Of a stretch of DNA of 64,000 nt, positions 45,466 through 57,000 are shown piece by piece; position 1 is the first letter of the stretch, and every line of letters starts with the position of its first letter. The translations under genes were made by a program, and so were the position numbers. This DNA is from Chlamydomonas sphaeroides. Its lineage: Eukaryota > Chlorophyta > Chlorophyceae > Chlamydomonadales > Chlamydomonadaceae. The stretch spans positions 4,061 to 68,060 of the forward strand of contig BDDC01000197.1 in the NCBI GenBank assembly GCA_001662425.1, written 5' to 3'. The notes under the pieces were generated by a model. It saw nothing but the letters and a program-made list of their open reading frames with translations, ran no database searches and was not told where the DNA came from.

Positions 45466-46273
45466 GTGCCGGGGTCAGCATGTGCCGCGCCCCGCGCGTC
45501 CCTGCTCCTCGTCTGCTCACTCGCCGCAGTTCATCTGCTCACTGGCCGCATGTGATTGCTTTGGTCGATTAGATATGCATACCGTATCCACGCGCACGCC
45601 GCCTGCCGGACCGCCCGCGCAGGGCAGCGGCGAAGACCAATCAACACCGAACGTCCCGCTGCCGCGCCGCCCAGCAAGATGCCGAGCCAGCGACACGACC
45701 GGCACCTCGGAGACACGCATACACATACACACACGCTGACCATCACGGCCGCGTGACAGGCACCAAAACCACTTGAAACCACGACACCACACAACAAACG
45801 CTTGCCACCACCAAACACGCCTGCCACGGCACCCTCGCCTCAGTCCTCACCACGCCGCCGCGGCAGGTGCCCCCCATCATAAGCTCTGGCCGCCCCGCCG
45901 CCGGCACCAGCCCCTACCAATCTGCTCACATACGTCACGGCTCTCTCTCGCTCACAGCGCGACACCCCACTCCGCACCTCCCTAGCCAAAACTGTCGCGC
46001 ACCGCGCTCACACAGCTGCAGGCGGCCACCGCGCAACAACTGCCATGCGGCCGTCCGCCCCGCTCGCTACGCTGCTGGCACCATGGCCGCCGTACCGCAC
46101 AGCCACCGCCTGCCTTGTAGGCTGAGGTCCGCGCCGGCCGCAGCCGCCATCAGTCTTGCGAGCACCCGGCGACTGCCCGTGCGCGGTGCGTCCGGCTTGC
46201 GGCTGCCGCTCCCTCCCGGCTGCCGCCCCGCGCTCCTGCACCAGCTGCTGCGGCCGCCTGCCGGTCCCTGCGG

Positions 46274-46293
46274 GCTGCTGCTGCTGCTGCTGC
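46274..46293. repeat. GCT microsatellite next to the DUF1995 stop codon
   Basis: An uninterrupted GCT run of nearly seven units lies directly downstream of the minus-strand stop, so it is transcribed in the 3' UTR. Confidence 0.8.
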
Positions 46294-48846
46294 TTACGGC
46301 TGCTGCTTCAGAGAGTCCTGGTTGAACGTGAACTCCGTCTTGATCCGGTCGAAGATCGACTGGCGGCGGGCGTTGTGGGCAGGGCAGGGAGCAGGTACGT
46401 GAGGTCGCGCCCAAAGCACCGCGCGCGACGAAGCGACGCAACGCCTTAGCGCGCCGCGGCCCTCGACCCGAGCGCCCCTGCTCCACCTCAGCGCGAGCCA
46501 AGCACACCTCCCGGCCAGTCAGTCCACGGGCGCTCGCTCGCACCCACCCAGCCACCCACTCCACCCGCTCCAGCCCGCCCAACGCCGCCCACCTTGTTCA
46601 TCATCGAATCGGGCCGGTCCCGCAGCAGCGCCTCCACATCCTGGTACGTGGGGGCCTCGTCGCGGGTGGCGATGCAGTCGTTGCTGCCGCCGCGGTTGGC
46701 CAGGTGGATCTGCCAGCGGTTGGGGTGCGCGCGCAGGGTGCTGCGGGAGGGACATGAGGGGCATGGGGGCAGGTTCGCTTCAATGGCGGGGATAGCGTGC
46801 GTTTAGGTCGTGGTTGGGAACGCTACCGCGCGCTAGGCGAACGCGCTGGGGCTGAGATCTTGCGCTTGGCGAGCAATAGAATGGTGTTCCCCCGCAGCGG
46901 TGTGCATGGAGCGTCGCGGACGTCAGCGCTGGAGGACAGGATGCGATGTGAGGTGGTGGGCGCTGGGGGCCGGCCGGGGCCCGTGCTTGCGCTGACTTGC
47001 TTTGTGACAACATCACGGGAGCTGCCCTGGCTGGCAGCTGCCTGGTGGCCCCTAGCCTCGGCACAACGTGGCCAGTCAAGGCGGTGACGTGGCTTCGCAG
47101 CAGTCCCACCGCAGCGCTCCGGTGTGCCCACGCGCATGGGCGGCCACCAGTGATCGCCCATCAGCGCTATGGCGGCGTGATGCAGGGCTACGAGATTCTC
47201 CAGAGCCGCCGGTATGCGAGGCTCTACAAGGCTCATGGAGCTTTCCGCCAGGCGAAGCCTACACGAAGAGCAGCGCCCTGGCCAAGGCGCGGGCCGCACC
47301 CAGCCGGAGTACGCTGCCGCACACGCACCGGACGATGTCGCCGTACACGCGCAGCTGCTTGAGCGTGTAGGTGGGCGTGAAGGAGGCGATGAAGCGCTCG
47401 GCGTCGGCCTTCTTCTGGCCGAAGCCCAGGTCTGACACCAGGTTGCCTGCGCCCTCCCATTGAGGGTTGACGATGACCACCAGCGAGGGGGCGTTAGGGC
47501 CGTTGCACAGCTTGTTGAGCTGCGGGAGGTGGGGCCGTGGGGCGAGGGGGGCTCAGGTGCAACACGATGGACAAGAGGACGTGTTGTGCTGCGTGCAGCA
47601 GGTCACAGAGCACACTGCCGTGAACGCTGCTATGGGCGCGGCGGGACCATTATTGAGGCGAGGGGGCGAGAGCACGGGGAGCTTGGGAGTTTGGGAGGCG
47701 CCAAGGGTGGAGCGAGCTGACATGCGCGCGTGTGTGCGCGCTGGTGTTGGTGATGGGATGTATGCAAGGGGGGAGAACGGCCTTGGGGTTGTACGGAGGC
47801 GTGGAGGGGAGCAAATACGGGGGAAGATGGGTCACGTGGGGCTGGGGTGGGGCTGCAAAGCACATCGAGTTGCGGGCGTGCACAGGGTTATGGAGCGACC
47901 TACGCAGGGTTGTAGGTACAGAAGAAGCAAGTGGGCCAAAGCGTGTATGGGACAGGCTCCTGCAGACTGTGCAGGCGTCGCTCATGGCGCGGGGGTTGTA
48001 CGCGAGCGCAGGGAGCGGGCAGGGGCCACGGGGCGTGGGCGACCGCGCCACTAAGCGTAGTAAAGGGCGCGGGCGAGCTGGCCGTTTCTTGACGGCACGC
48101 GCAGTCGGTGGACACGTCGTCATATAGAGTCATGTTGCCATGCTGTGCCAACCCGCGGGTAACGACGGCCACGGGTGCAAACAGGTGCCGGAGCCACACG
48201 TCGGGCCAGTGCCGTGGCGCCCCACCTTGTCAAGCGTTGCTGCCGTGGGAAACAGCACGCACGCCAGGCTCTTGCCGGTCCAGGCACCAACGGCGTCGCC
48301 TTGGTCCCAGATGGCGCCAGAGAGCGGGCCCTGTAGGCCCTCGGCCTGCTTTATGGTGCGGAGGATGGACTCGACCATCGGCTGGGCAGCCTTGAACTGC
48401 TGGCGGATGCCGCCAGGCCTGCTCGCAAGACAGCAGCGGTAGCACGTAAGAAAGCGTGCCGCCGGGTGAGGCAGCCTTGACGGCGCGTCGCGCTCACCAG
48501 TCGTCGAGGTCTGTCGCGCCAATCAGTGGCAGGAGGAGCTCCACCCGCTGGCGCTTCACGCCATCCCGCCAAGCGGCCTCAATCGCCTGGGCTGCTTGCT
48601 GAGACTGAAGCGCCGGGCCGTCGGGAATGGGAATGATCCGGTTGGGAACAGACGTCGACTGCCTGCAGGCGGCATCGCGGTCCAGTGAACGCTGCCCAAA
48701 TCGAGGCAACTAGGCAGTGCGATGTCCTACTTGACCTCAGCCTTCTCGCTGGTGCTGGCGACGCGAGTCACGAGCCTCATACCGCGAGAGGCCCCCATAC
48801 GAGGACACCCGCGGGCACCCGCTCCGACCGTCCGAGTTTGCAACAT
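46294..48846 (-). CDS. DUF1995 protein, LPA3-like, probably plastid
   Basis: DUF1995 proteins include plant LPA3, a factor needed for photosystem II accumulation, and uncharacterised cyanobacterial relatives. Exons 48731-48846, 48498-48662, 48226-48418, 47329-47519, 46593-46740 and 46294-46359 sum to 879 nt, 292 residues in frame. The start MLQTRTVGAGARGCPRMGAS is Arg/Ala/Gly-rich and lacks acidic residues, as plastid transit peptides do. Mature-domain landmarks are VPNRIIPIPDGP, KRQRVELLLPLIGATDLDDW, then PGGIRQQFKAAQPMVE, then ALVVIVNPQWEGAGNLVSDLG at about 168-188, then the FTPTYTLKQLRVYGDIVR block. This NPQW...GNLVSD-G-F-G pattern is the family hallmark. The tail TEFTFNQDSLKQQP is polar. 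The exact role is not shown by sequence. The gene is divergent from the small 86-residue gene. Confidence 0.8.
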
Positions 48847-49296
48847 CTTCGCTAGCTTGGCGGATTCAAGGACGAGACTTGCGGAAGGTAAGCGCAGGCA
48901 CTTTGTCGCGGCTGATGGTTCGGCGCTGCCAAGGGTTTGTGAGGCGGCAGCTGCAATAAAATGCACACGGATTGTATATGGTAGCTATGCAATTGGGCAA
49001 CTGTGCGACTGGTGTCGGGCTTGAAGCGACTCAATGCGCCCCATCCAGTCGTTCGCACGACATGCGCGACAAGCTTTATAAATACACCAGCACTTCACCA
49101 GCATTGCCAAGGTTAATATCGACATCTGCTGCTGGCCTCTTGCACCCATCCGCCATTTGCGGGACCAAGCCCGATAGCAACAGTTCCCGCTCCTGAGAAC
49201 CATATGATTTCATTCTGCTGATCGCACGTTGGCAACCCGGCGGAGTGTACCCTGAATCACACGGTTTACCCCGTCTACCATACCCCGTCCCTGCCA
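48847..49296. promoter_or_regulatory. Divergent intergenic region DUF1995 / 86-aa gene
   Basis: 450 bp between the two start codons. It is AT-richer around 48950-49110, consistent with a promoter. No specific site is recognisable. Confidence 0.35.
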
Positions 49297-49809
49297 ATGC
49301 TCCGCCGAGCTGACCTTGTCTTCGCCGTGGGGTGAGAGTTCTTGAACGACAAGGACCACTTCAGGCTCAAGGAAAGCTCTCCCTGTCTAGACTTGCACTG
49401 TGCCGCCAGGAGCCCCGCATGCGGTTCACCGTACGCCAGTGCCTGCTTGACGCTGGGTTCGTCCACCGTGGGCCCGCGCAGCGTGGGCATCGCGAGCGGC
49501 TGGTTCATTTTCGGAGTCCCATTGCGGGTACGTCGCTTCCCTGCAGCCTTCCGGATGCACTTGTCGCGCAGTTGCCAGTTATTTGGGCGGAGTGGCCAGG
49601 TGGCAAGGGAAGTCGCCGTGCCGATGCTTAGGTTCTACCCATGTACGACCGGACGACCTCATGCTTACTGTGGATCTCCCCATGTTGCATCCCATCGGCA
49701 GAGTTCATCCCTAGCTCGTCAGCGTCAGGAGCAGGCAGCGCAGCAGCCGGCGGCGGCTGCCGGTGGCGCCGCTGCCACGGCTGCTGCCCCCGCCTCACCT
49801 GGCAAGTGA
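49297..49809 (+). CDS. Small three-exon protein, one hydrophobic span, possibly mitochondrial
   Basis: I do not recognise the family. The model is ATG at 49297-49299 with exons 49297-49331, 49410-49527 and 49702-49809, giving 86 residues. All three junctions have standard signals (GTGAGA and GTACGT donors, CAG acceptors) and the phases match (2 to 1, then 0). The protein starts MLRRADLVFAVG, short, basic and hydrophobic like a mitochondrial presequence. A Gly/Ser/Thr-rich stretch and a span VGIASGWFIFGVPL (exon 2) follow, then an Ala/Gln-rich tail ending APASPGK. The exon 2 frame is clear of stops. A role as a small subunit of an organelle membrane complex is plausible inference; chance assembly of an ORF is the main alternative. 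Confidence 0.5.
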
Positions 49810-51037
49810 CGGCAGCTCCTCAAGCAGTGGACTATGCGGAGCAGAGGCGGCCAAGGCCAGAGGGTCGTCGCCGCAGCCAGCTATCAGCAGCCCGTTTCTG
49901 GCGGCGTGCCAGCCTGACGGTTGCGGGCCTAGCGGCGCCGGCGCCATTGGCATGGAGCTTGCTTCCGTTGTCTAAAACCGCGCAGCAGCCGGAGGCGGCA
50001 ACCAGCGCAGGCCCCGCAGCCTAGGGCGCTGGGCGACTTATGAGCGAGCCCACGCGACCAGTGCACCCGAGTACGGTCGGCCTAGCCAGATAGCACCGGT
50101 TATCTTATGCTGATTACCCGCTGTGAAGCCGGCAGAAAGGGAATAGTTCCTGCTGGGTGCGCAGCGCCCTCGCAGGCTAGCTCACACGTTGTGGGCTTGG
50201 CGGGACGTGCGGCGCAGCGTGAGGCGTGCGCACCGACCGGCGCAGCTGCTTGCAGTCTGCTGGCCGCGCGATGCGTCCCCTCCCAGCGGGCGCGCTGTGC
50301 TGCGACCACCGCGCTGCTCACGGGGCCAGCAGGCACGGCGGTGCTCATCGTCCACCCGCGATGAAGGCGCTGTGGGCTGCTGTTGACGGCACTGCCCTGC
50401 GCGGCTAGGGGCCGCGGAGGACGAGGGCGTAGGCCACAAGGCCCGGCTGAGAGGCGTGGGCGTGTCGGCATGTGCAGGCCGAGCAGGCGCCGTTCTGGTG
50501 TTCCGCCAGGGTGTGGTGCAGCCAGCGCGCAGGGCGGCGTGTCCCCCTTGCGCGCGGCCGTGGCTGCATCTGTGCGGCGCTGTGCTGGCCACGTGAGGCG
50601 AATGCACCCTGCTGGTGCAGGTCTCGGCGGCCGAGTGGGCGAGTCCAAGTGCATGCACACTACGCCGGCCTCTGCGACAGATGGTTCCGGCGTTCATGTG
50701 CTCCCTTACAAGTTTTCGTTGCTTGTAAACAATCCGCTCACCCCCGCGTTCACGCCGTTCGCCTGCGGGTGGCATGCCATGGCTATTTGCGCAGACCAGC
50801 CGCAGCTGACCAGCATCAGCGTGCACAGGATGCCCAATAACGTTACTACCGTACCATGCATTCTTGTGGCCCTTCGGCCAACAGCCCGCATGGGCGTTGC
50901 CCGGCTGGCGCCCGTAGGCTGGGCCGTGCGACAAGAACAGAAAGCAAGATGTCACATGCCGATGCCGTATCGTCCTTGTCATGCAGCAGGCCCCCTAGTC
51001 ACCTCTCACCAAATCCCCCTATGCCTCCCACTCCCCG
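49810..51037. other. Convergent 3' flanks of the 86-aa gene and the giant gene
   Basis: About 1.2 kb. A minus-strand TGTAA at 50706-50710 fits the giant gene. Frames on both strands reach 266 residues but are typical chance frames at this GC content, with no motif. Confidence 0.4.
50706..50710 (-). terminator. Candidate TGTAA polyadenylation signal for the giant coiled-coil gene
   Basis: TGTAA on the minus strand, 328 nt downstream of the stop at 51038. Confidence 0.4.
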
Positions 51038-54000
51038 TCACCGACCTGACAACTTGGCCCACCGCTCCCTCGACAGCGCGAGCGACTCACCGCCCGCTTC
51101 GCCTCCCCGGCTCGAAGCACCAGCCGCGCCGCCGCCAACACCCGCCCCGTACGACGCAAGGCTATGACCCCTCGACGGCGACAGCATCTGCGCCGCACCT
51201 GGCGCGTCGCGAGCCCCGATGCTTGAACCGTACCCGTACCCCGCGGTCGCCGAAACGCCCGCACCACCGTACCGCCCGCCGCCGTACCCATACCCCGCAC
51301 CAGCCGTGCCCGATCCGTACCGCCCCGTGAGGGTGCCGCCGTTGCCCGCCGCGGCTCCGGAGCCCGAGGCCACTCCACGTGGGCTCAGGTACGACCCTAT
51401 GCCGGCGCTCGAGCTGCTGCCTGTTCCCGCCGACGCGGCCCCGCCCGTGTAGCCTCCGGCGGAGTAGCCACCGGCGGCATAGCTGCTGCTGGTCAGACCC
51501 GCGTAGCCTGCGCCAGGCGAGCGGGCCCGGCCGGCGGCGCGCTCCGCGCTCGCCACGCCGCCGGACGGCCCCGCCGAGGCCTCGCCCAGGTACCGCAGCG
51601 CGCTGCGCAGACCCGCTTGCTGGGCCGTCAGCGAGGCCACATCCTCCGCCAGGCTCAAAGACGAAGACGCCGGCGGCTGATTCCCGGCGCCGGCGGGGCG
51701 CGGGCCGGGCTCGGCGCCGCCGCGGTATGAGGGCGGTGGACCGCCCTCGCGGGGTGTGTGCGGTGAGGCGCCGCCGGCTGGGCCAGCGGGCGCGGCGGCG
51801 GCGGCGGGCCGGACCCCGGCCTGCCTCGCCAGCTGGCTGCGCAGCTCGTCCAACACAGCCTGTCGGTGCGCCAGCTGCGAGGCCACCAGCTGCCGCTCCT
51901 CGTGAGCCGCCGTGGCTTGCTCCTGTGGGAGGGAGGGCGCAGTCGCGTGGGCGGCGGCGGACCGTCGGCTGCAGTGCCAGGGTGACCTGGCGGGACGTAC
52001 CAACGCGCGGCACGGAGCCTGGGGTCCCGTTGGTTACCGCCGCGCCGCGCCGCGCCGCGGCCCTGGCGGTTGCATCCGCCCCGCTGCAGCAAGGCAGCGA
52101 GATGCGCACGACAATGCAAGTGACGCAGCAGGGGGACGGTGCTCGGGACGTACCAGCGCGCCCTCGAGCGCCTCGACCAGGGCTGCGCCCTGGCGCGCCA
52201 GCAGCGCTGCCAGCGCGCCCACGTCGGCCTCGCCGTCGTCGTGCACACCGGCGCCCACGCCCGCCAGCTGCAGCTGTGCGCGCGGGCTGCTGGTTAGCAC
52301 ACTCGCCGACAGCGGCTGCAGGTCCAGCGCTATGCAGCGGCGCAGCGCGTTGGCCAGCTCCTGTGGCGATGTTTGGGGTTTGTTACGCGTGTCAGCACGT
52401 TACATACACACGTTTGTCGAGGACGGCGCGAGCATGTGTGGATGACGGTTCTGAAGTAGTGCGGATGCCGCAAGGTGCCCAAGCGACGGATGTGCCGCTC
52501 CCAGGAGAGCTGCGAGGCCCGACGCGGGCCTGCGGCCCAGGCGCAAGGCCGCATTGTGCGCATACGGCTGCGAGCAGGACGCACGTACCGAGGACAGGCG
52601 CGACAGGCGCTGACACGCCGCGTCCAGCCGGGCGCGGTTGCGCGCAGTCTCCTCTCCTCGGCGCTGCTGCTCGGACGCCAGCTGCTCGCGCAGCCGCCGC
52701 ACGACATCCTGCGTGGCAGGACAGGGACGCGGCCGCCACGCATGAGCTTCCGAAAGAGCCGACCCCCTTCCACGCTCATGGTACCCTCGCCTGCCGCCCC
52801 TGACACCCAACTGCAATCCCGCACTTCCGGCCGAACCACCACGCAGCGCGCATCCCCACGCCAGTCCTTTGCTCTGGCTTGCCCGGGCCCCGCCACACCT
52901 TCTTAGACTGGTACCGCGCGTGCGCGTCCTCGCCCCAGGCTCGCCACTGCAGGATCTGCATCTGCAGCTCGTGCACCGCAGCCGAGGAGGCTGCGGCCGC
53001 GACTGAGGCCGCGGCGGCGCTGGGCCCGGCTGGGAAGCCCGCGCCCAGGCTGCCGTTGGGACCGGCGCCCGGTGGCGAGGCCGCGGCCGCGGCGGCTGAG
53101 GCGCTGGCTGCGGCGATGCGGGCGTTGCTGGCAATCTGCGTCCGGGTGAGGTCCAGCTCGCGTAGCAAGCGGGCGATCTGTCGGCGAGGGCAGGGCGAGG
53201 GCGGCGTGCAGCGCACAGGTAGGTGGCGTGGAAGGGTGTCGTGGCGAGCGGACCTGGGCAATCATCGTCCGGCAGCGCCAACCGCTGCAGTAAGACCGGC
53301 AGCGCGTGCAACCGGACCCCAGCGCCCTGGCGCACCTCCTCGTCTCTGTCGCGGAGCAGCGTCCTCAGCTTGAGTGCCGCAGGGTCGCTCGCCGGCGAGC
53401 GAGACTGGGGGTGCGGTGCGCCGGCGCCCAGCAGCTCGGGGTGCTCGGCGTCGTATATGGGGTTGTCGTAGGAGCGGGCTAGCGCGCTGGCCGGAGACAC
53501 GGACGCTGACGGCGGCGCCGCGCCGCCGGCGCTGGGGCCGCCGCGCGCTGAGCCGGGCGGCAGCGTGGGCGTGTGCGCGCCACTATCCGGGGCCGAGGCC
53601 AGGCGCGCCTCGAGCGACGCAACCTGCGAGCAACCAGGCGGGGGCTCTTCGTTGGCCAGCGGCCCACACACCGCGCCAGCCCAAGCACCCAACCCTGGCG
53701 TGTCCAAAGCTCCCCAGCCAGGCAGCTACCATCGCGCACACCTGATCCTCGAGGCGGCGGATGGTCCGCTCGCTGTCCGCAAATCGGCCCTGCAGCGCCG
53801 ACACGGTGCCCCGGTACTGCTGCAGCCCCGACTCTAGCAGTGCCCCGGCCTCGCCGCCGCCGCTCGCGCTGGCGGGCGAGCGGGCTGCGTCTGTACCAGC
53901 ACCGCCGCCCGTTGCACGCTGCAGTAGGTATTAGAATGTGCAGACGCAGCAAGAAAGTAGGCCGTTCAGTCCAGTGGAGAAGCAGAGGGTTGATGACCGG

Positions 54001-57000
54001 CCTTACTGCTCATGCCCTGTGCCTTGCAGCGCATTCGGCAACGGCGGCCCAGCCTCCTACCTGCATCGCCCCCATCGCCCCTTTGAGCGCGTCCACCGTC
54101 TCCTGCAGCGAGCCCATCGACCGGTCCTTTGCCGCCAGCAGCTCCGTCCGCAGTGCCAGCTCCATCCGCGCAGCCACCAGCTCGGCCCGGGCCTCTGCAG
54201 CCTCGCCACGGGCCGTCGCCAGCTGCTCACGCAGCGCCGACGCTTCGGCCCGCAACTCTGCGGCCTGCGCCTCTGCCGCAGCTGCGCGTGCCTCCGCTGC
54301 CGCTGTGAAGCTTGGCACGGCGCGCAACGACACGGCGCCGGCGGCGTCGCCGTCAGCGGCCCTTGCCACCTCCACCTCGTTCTGCAGGCGGGCCACGTCG
54401 GCCAGGAGGCGGGCGCGGTCGGCCCGCAGGACGGACACCGGCGCCGCCACTGCTGTGGGGCCTGGCGCTGCCCCAGGACTGGCACGGGAGGAACCCACAG
54501 CTGCAGAGGCCGCCGTGGAAGCCTCGGCTGCTGCCTCTCGCGCCTGCTGCAGCTGCTGTTCCAGCTCCTCGACTCGGCGCGTGAGTTCGGCGCACGACTG
54601 GCCCGTGAGGGCCAGCTGCTCACGTGCGTCCGCCTCGGCAGCCGAGGCGCGCTGCGCCGCGCTCTCTGCCGCCGCCAGCTCCCGCTCCACGTCACGCCGA
54701 GCCCACTCCGTCTGCACACGCGCCTCCTCCGCCTCAGCAAGCGCCGCCTCTGCCGCCGCGAGCTGCTCCGACAGCGCCTGCCGCCGCGTCTCCAGCTGTG
54801 CGACCCGGCCTTCGGCCTCCGCAAGCCGGCCCTCTGCCGCCTCGCGGGCCGCCTCTGAAGACGCCAGCAGCCGCTGCGCATCCGACGCGCGCGCCTGCGC
54901 TTCCGCGGCCCGCTCCCGGGCCTCCACAGCAGCCAGCCTCGTGGACGCGGCCTCGGCGCGGGCTTCCGCCGCTTCTGCCGACGGCGCAGCGGCGGCGGAG
55001 CGGGCCGCGGTAGCAGCGGTGCTGTGCCGCTGCTCGGCCTCCACCAGAGCCGCCTCGAGCTCCGCAACACGGTCGGCACGGACCTGTACCGCCACGAACA
55101 AGGCACGGTCAGCGCAAGAACTGAAGTTAAGCAAGCCGCAGTGCGGCCTTAGAAGCAGCTGCCCTAGCCGTGGGCCCAGCGGAGAAGCACATGACTGCCG
55201 GCTCCGCCCGTCATCCGGCTGCTAGCGGCTCGCTTCCCCGTGGCGTATCCACAACTGCGCTTGCCTTTGGCCCCAGCCCCACCTGCGCTAGCGCCGCCTG
55301 CGACTCGATCTCCGCCTCCAGCTGCTCCACCCGGCCACGGATGTGACCCTGCGACAGGTGGCAAACACACACGCGGTAAAGGCTCATGGCCCAAGCGTCG
55401 GCGGGCTCCGATTGCGACGCGGCGCTGGTGGCAAGCATGGCGTAGAGGACCAGCCAAGCGAGGGAGGCATGGCCCAGGGTGTGGGCACAGCTTGTGCGCT
55501 GGGGCCAGCGGCGACTTGGCACCGCGTCCGCAGCTACTGGCGGACAAGGCCCCCTCACCCACAGCCGCACCTGCAGTCGCTCCTCCGCCGACAGAGCCGT
55601 GCGCAGGTCCCGGGACTCCGCCTCCAGCCCTGCCGCGTGCTCTGACGCCTGCACCGCAGCCAAGCGAGCCGTCTCCAGAGCGTCCTCCGCGTCCTCGGCC
55701 CGGCGTCGCGCCTCGGCCGCGTCAGCCTCCGCAGCCTCAGTGCGCGCCAGCAGCTCCACGGCCTCTGCCCGCGCCGCCTCGGCGCTCGCAAGCAGCTGCT
55801 CAGCCTCGCGGGCCGCGAGCCCCACGGCGCGCGCCTCGGCCTCCTCCTCCAGCTGCGCGGCGCGGTACCGGGCTGCGTCTGCCACGTCGCGGGCCTCCGC
55901 CAACGCCGCCTGCGCCTCCGCCGCTGCGGCCACAGCGGCCTCCAGCGCGGGCATGCTCGCTGTCGCGGAGGTTGGCTGCGCCGCCGACAGCACCTGTGGG
56001 TCGCGGCGCCGGTCCGCTGGTCACCAGCTGGGTCCAAGATGACGCACACATCGCGCACCACACCAGCGCTGCGTGCCCGGACCCGGTGCATCCTTTGCCA
56101 GCCAGCCCAACGCACGGCCGCACCTCGGTGCTCAACCCCGACACGCGGCCCTGCAGCTCCGACACCTGCTCCTGCAGCTCCGCAACCACGGCCCGCACAT
56201 CAGCGAGCTGCGCCTCGCTGGTCGCCAGCGCCAGAGACCGCTCCTCCAGCACGGCAGCCAGCTCGTCGCGCTGCGCCGCGACATCCGCCAGCGCCTGCGC
56301 AAGGGCCCCGCGCAGGGCACCGTATACGAGCTGTCGCCGCGTGCTCCACCCCACACGGTCTGCCCCGAAGCGCACGCTCAAGCAGACGCGCCTACTGCAC
56401 CCCTGCGGGTGCGGCGCCTTGCATGTTGCCGAGCCCGCAACCTAGTCGGGCGCCTGGCATGGCCACCCACCCCCGCCGCGCTGGGCGCACCTGGTGCAGA
56501 GCCTCCTCTTGCTGCGCAGCGGCCTCCTCTGCCGCCGCCATGTCGGCCTGCAGCGCCGCCAGGCGGCCCTCGGCGATGAGCGAGCGCTGCTCCCGCTCAC
56601 GCTGCGCAGCCGCCTCGGCCTCGGTCAGCGCCTCGCGCGCGGCTGCCAGCCGGGCGCTCTCCGACTCCAGGCGCTCCTGCAGGTCCAGCTGATGCTCTGC
56701 CTGCTCGCGCAGGTGCTCCTGAGGGTTAACACATTCATGCCGTGAATTGGATCGCCATTTCGGCATACAACAGCACGATTCGCTAGGAGCTCGGCTGGCG
56801 TAGCGGTTGAGGGGCCAGTGCCACTGGTAGAGGTGTGAGCTCAAAGGTAATGTTTATGGAGCAAGCCCTAGCTGGGAGCACCGTCTAAAGCACCAGCGCG
56901 CAGCTGGAACGCTGCTGCTCCACGCCATGCAGCCCGCGGGCCGCACCTTGGCCTCCTGCAGCTCCACGCCAAGCACCATGAGCTGCTGCCGCAGCTCCTG

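Larger units (their letters stand above)
44264..46293. other. Convergent 3' flanks of SET and DUF1995 genes
   Basis: About 2.0 kb between opposing stops. It holds a plus-strand TGTAA at 45128-45132 and a minus-strand TGTAA at 45461-45465. A (GCT)n run of about 20 nt abuts the DUF1995 stop. No coding gene is supported. Confidence 0.45.

Noticed and set aside
47732..48127. 131-codon plus-strand frame inside a DUF1995 intron
   Set aside because: It lies in a 706-bp intron between well-phased exons; Gly/Arg-rich and without similarity.
51379..52803. 474-codon plus-strand frame
   Set aside because: Arg/Pro-rich shadow of minus-strand exons and introns, crossing several confirmed splice sites.
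53573..55225. 550-codon plus-strand frame of Ser/Ala/Arg
   Set aside because: It is the complement of GC-rich coiled-coil codons of the giant gene; the minus strand gives heptads and phased introns.
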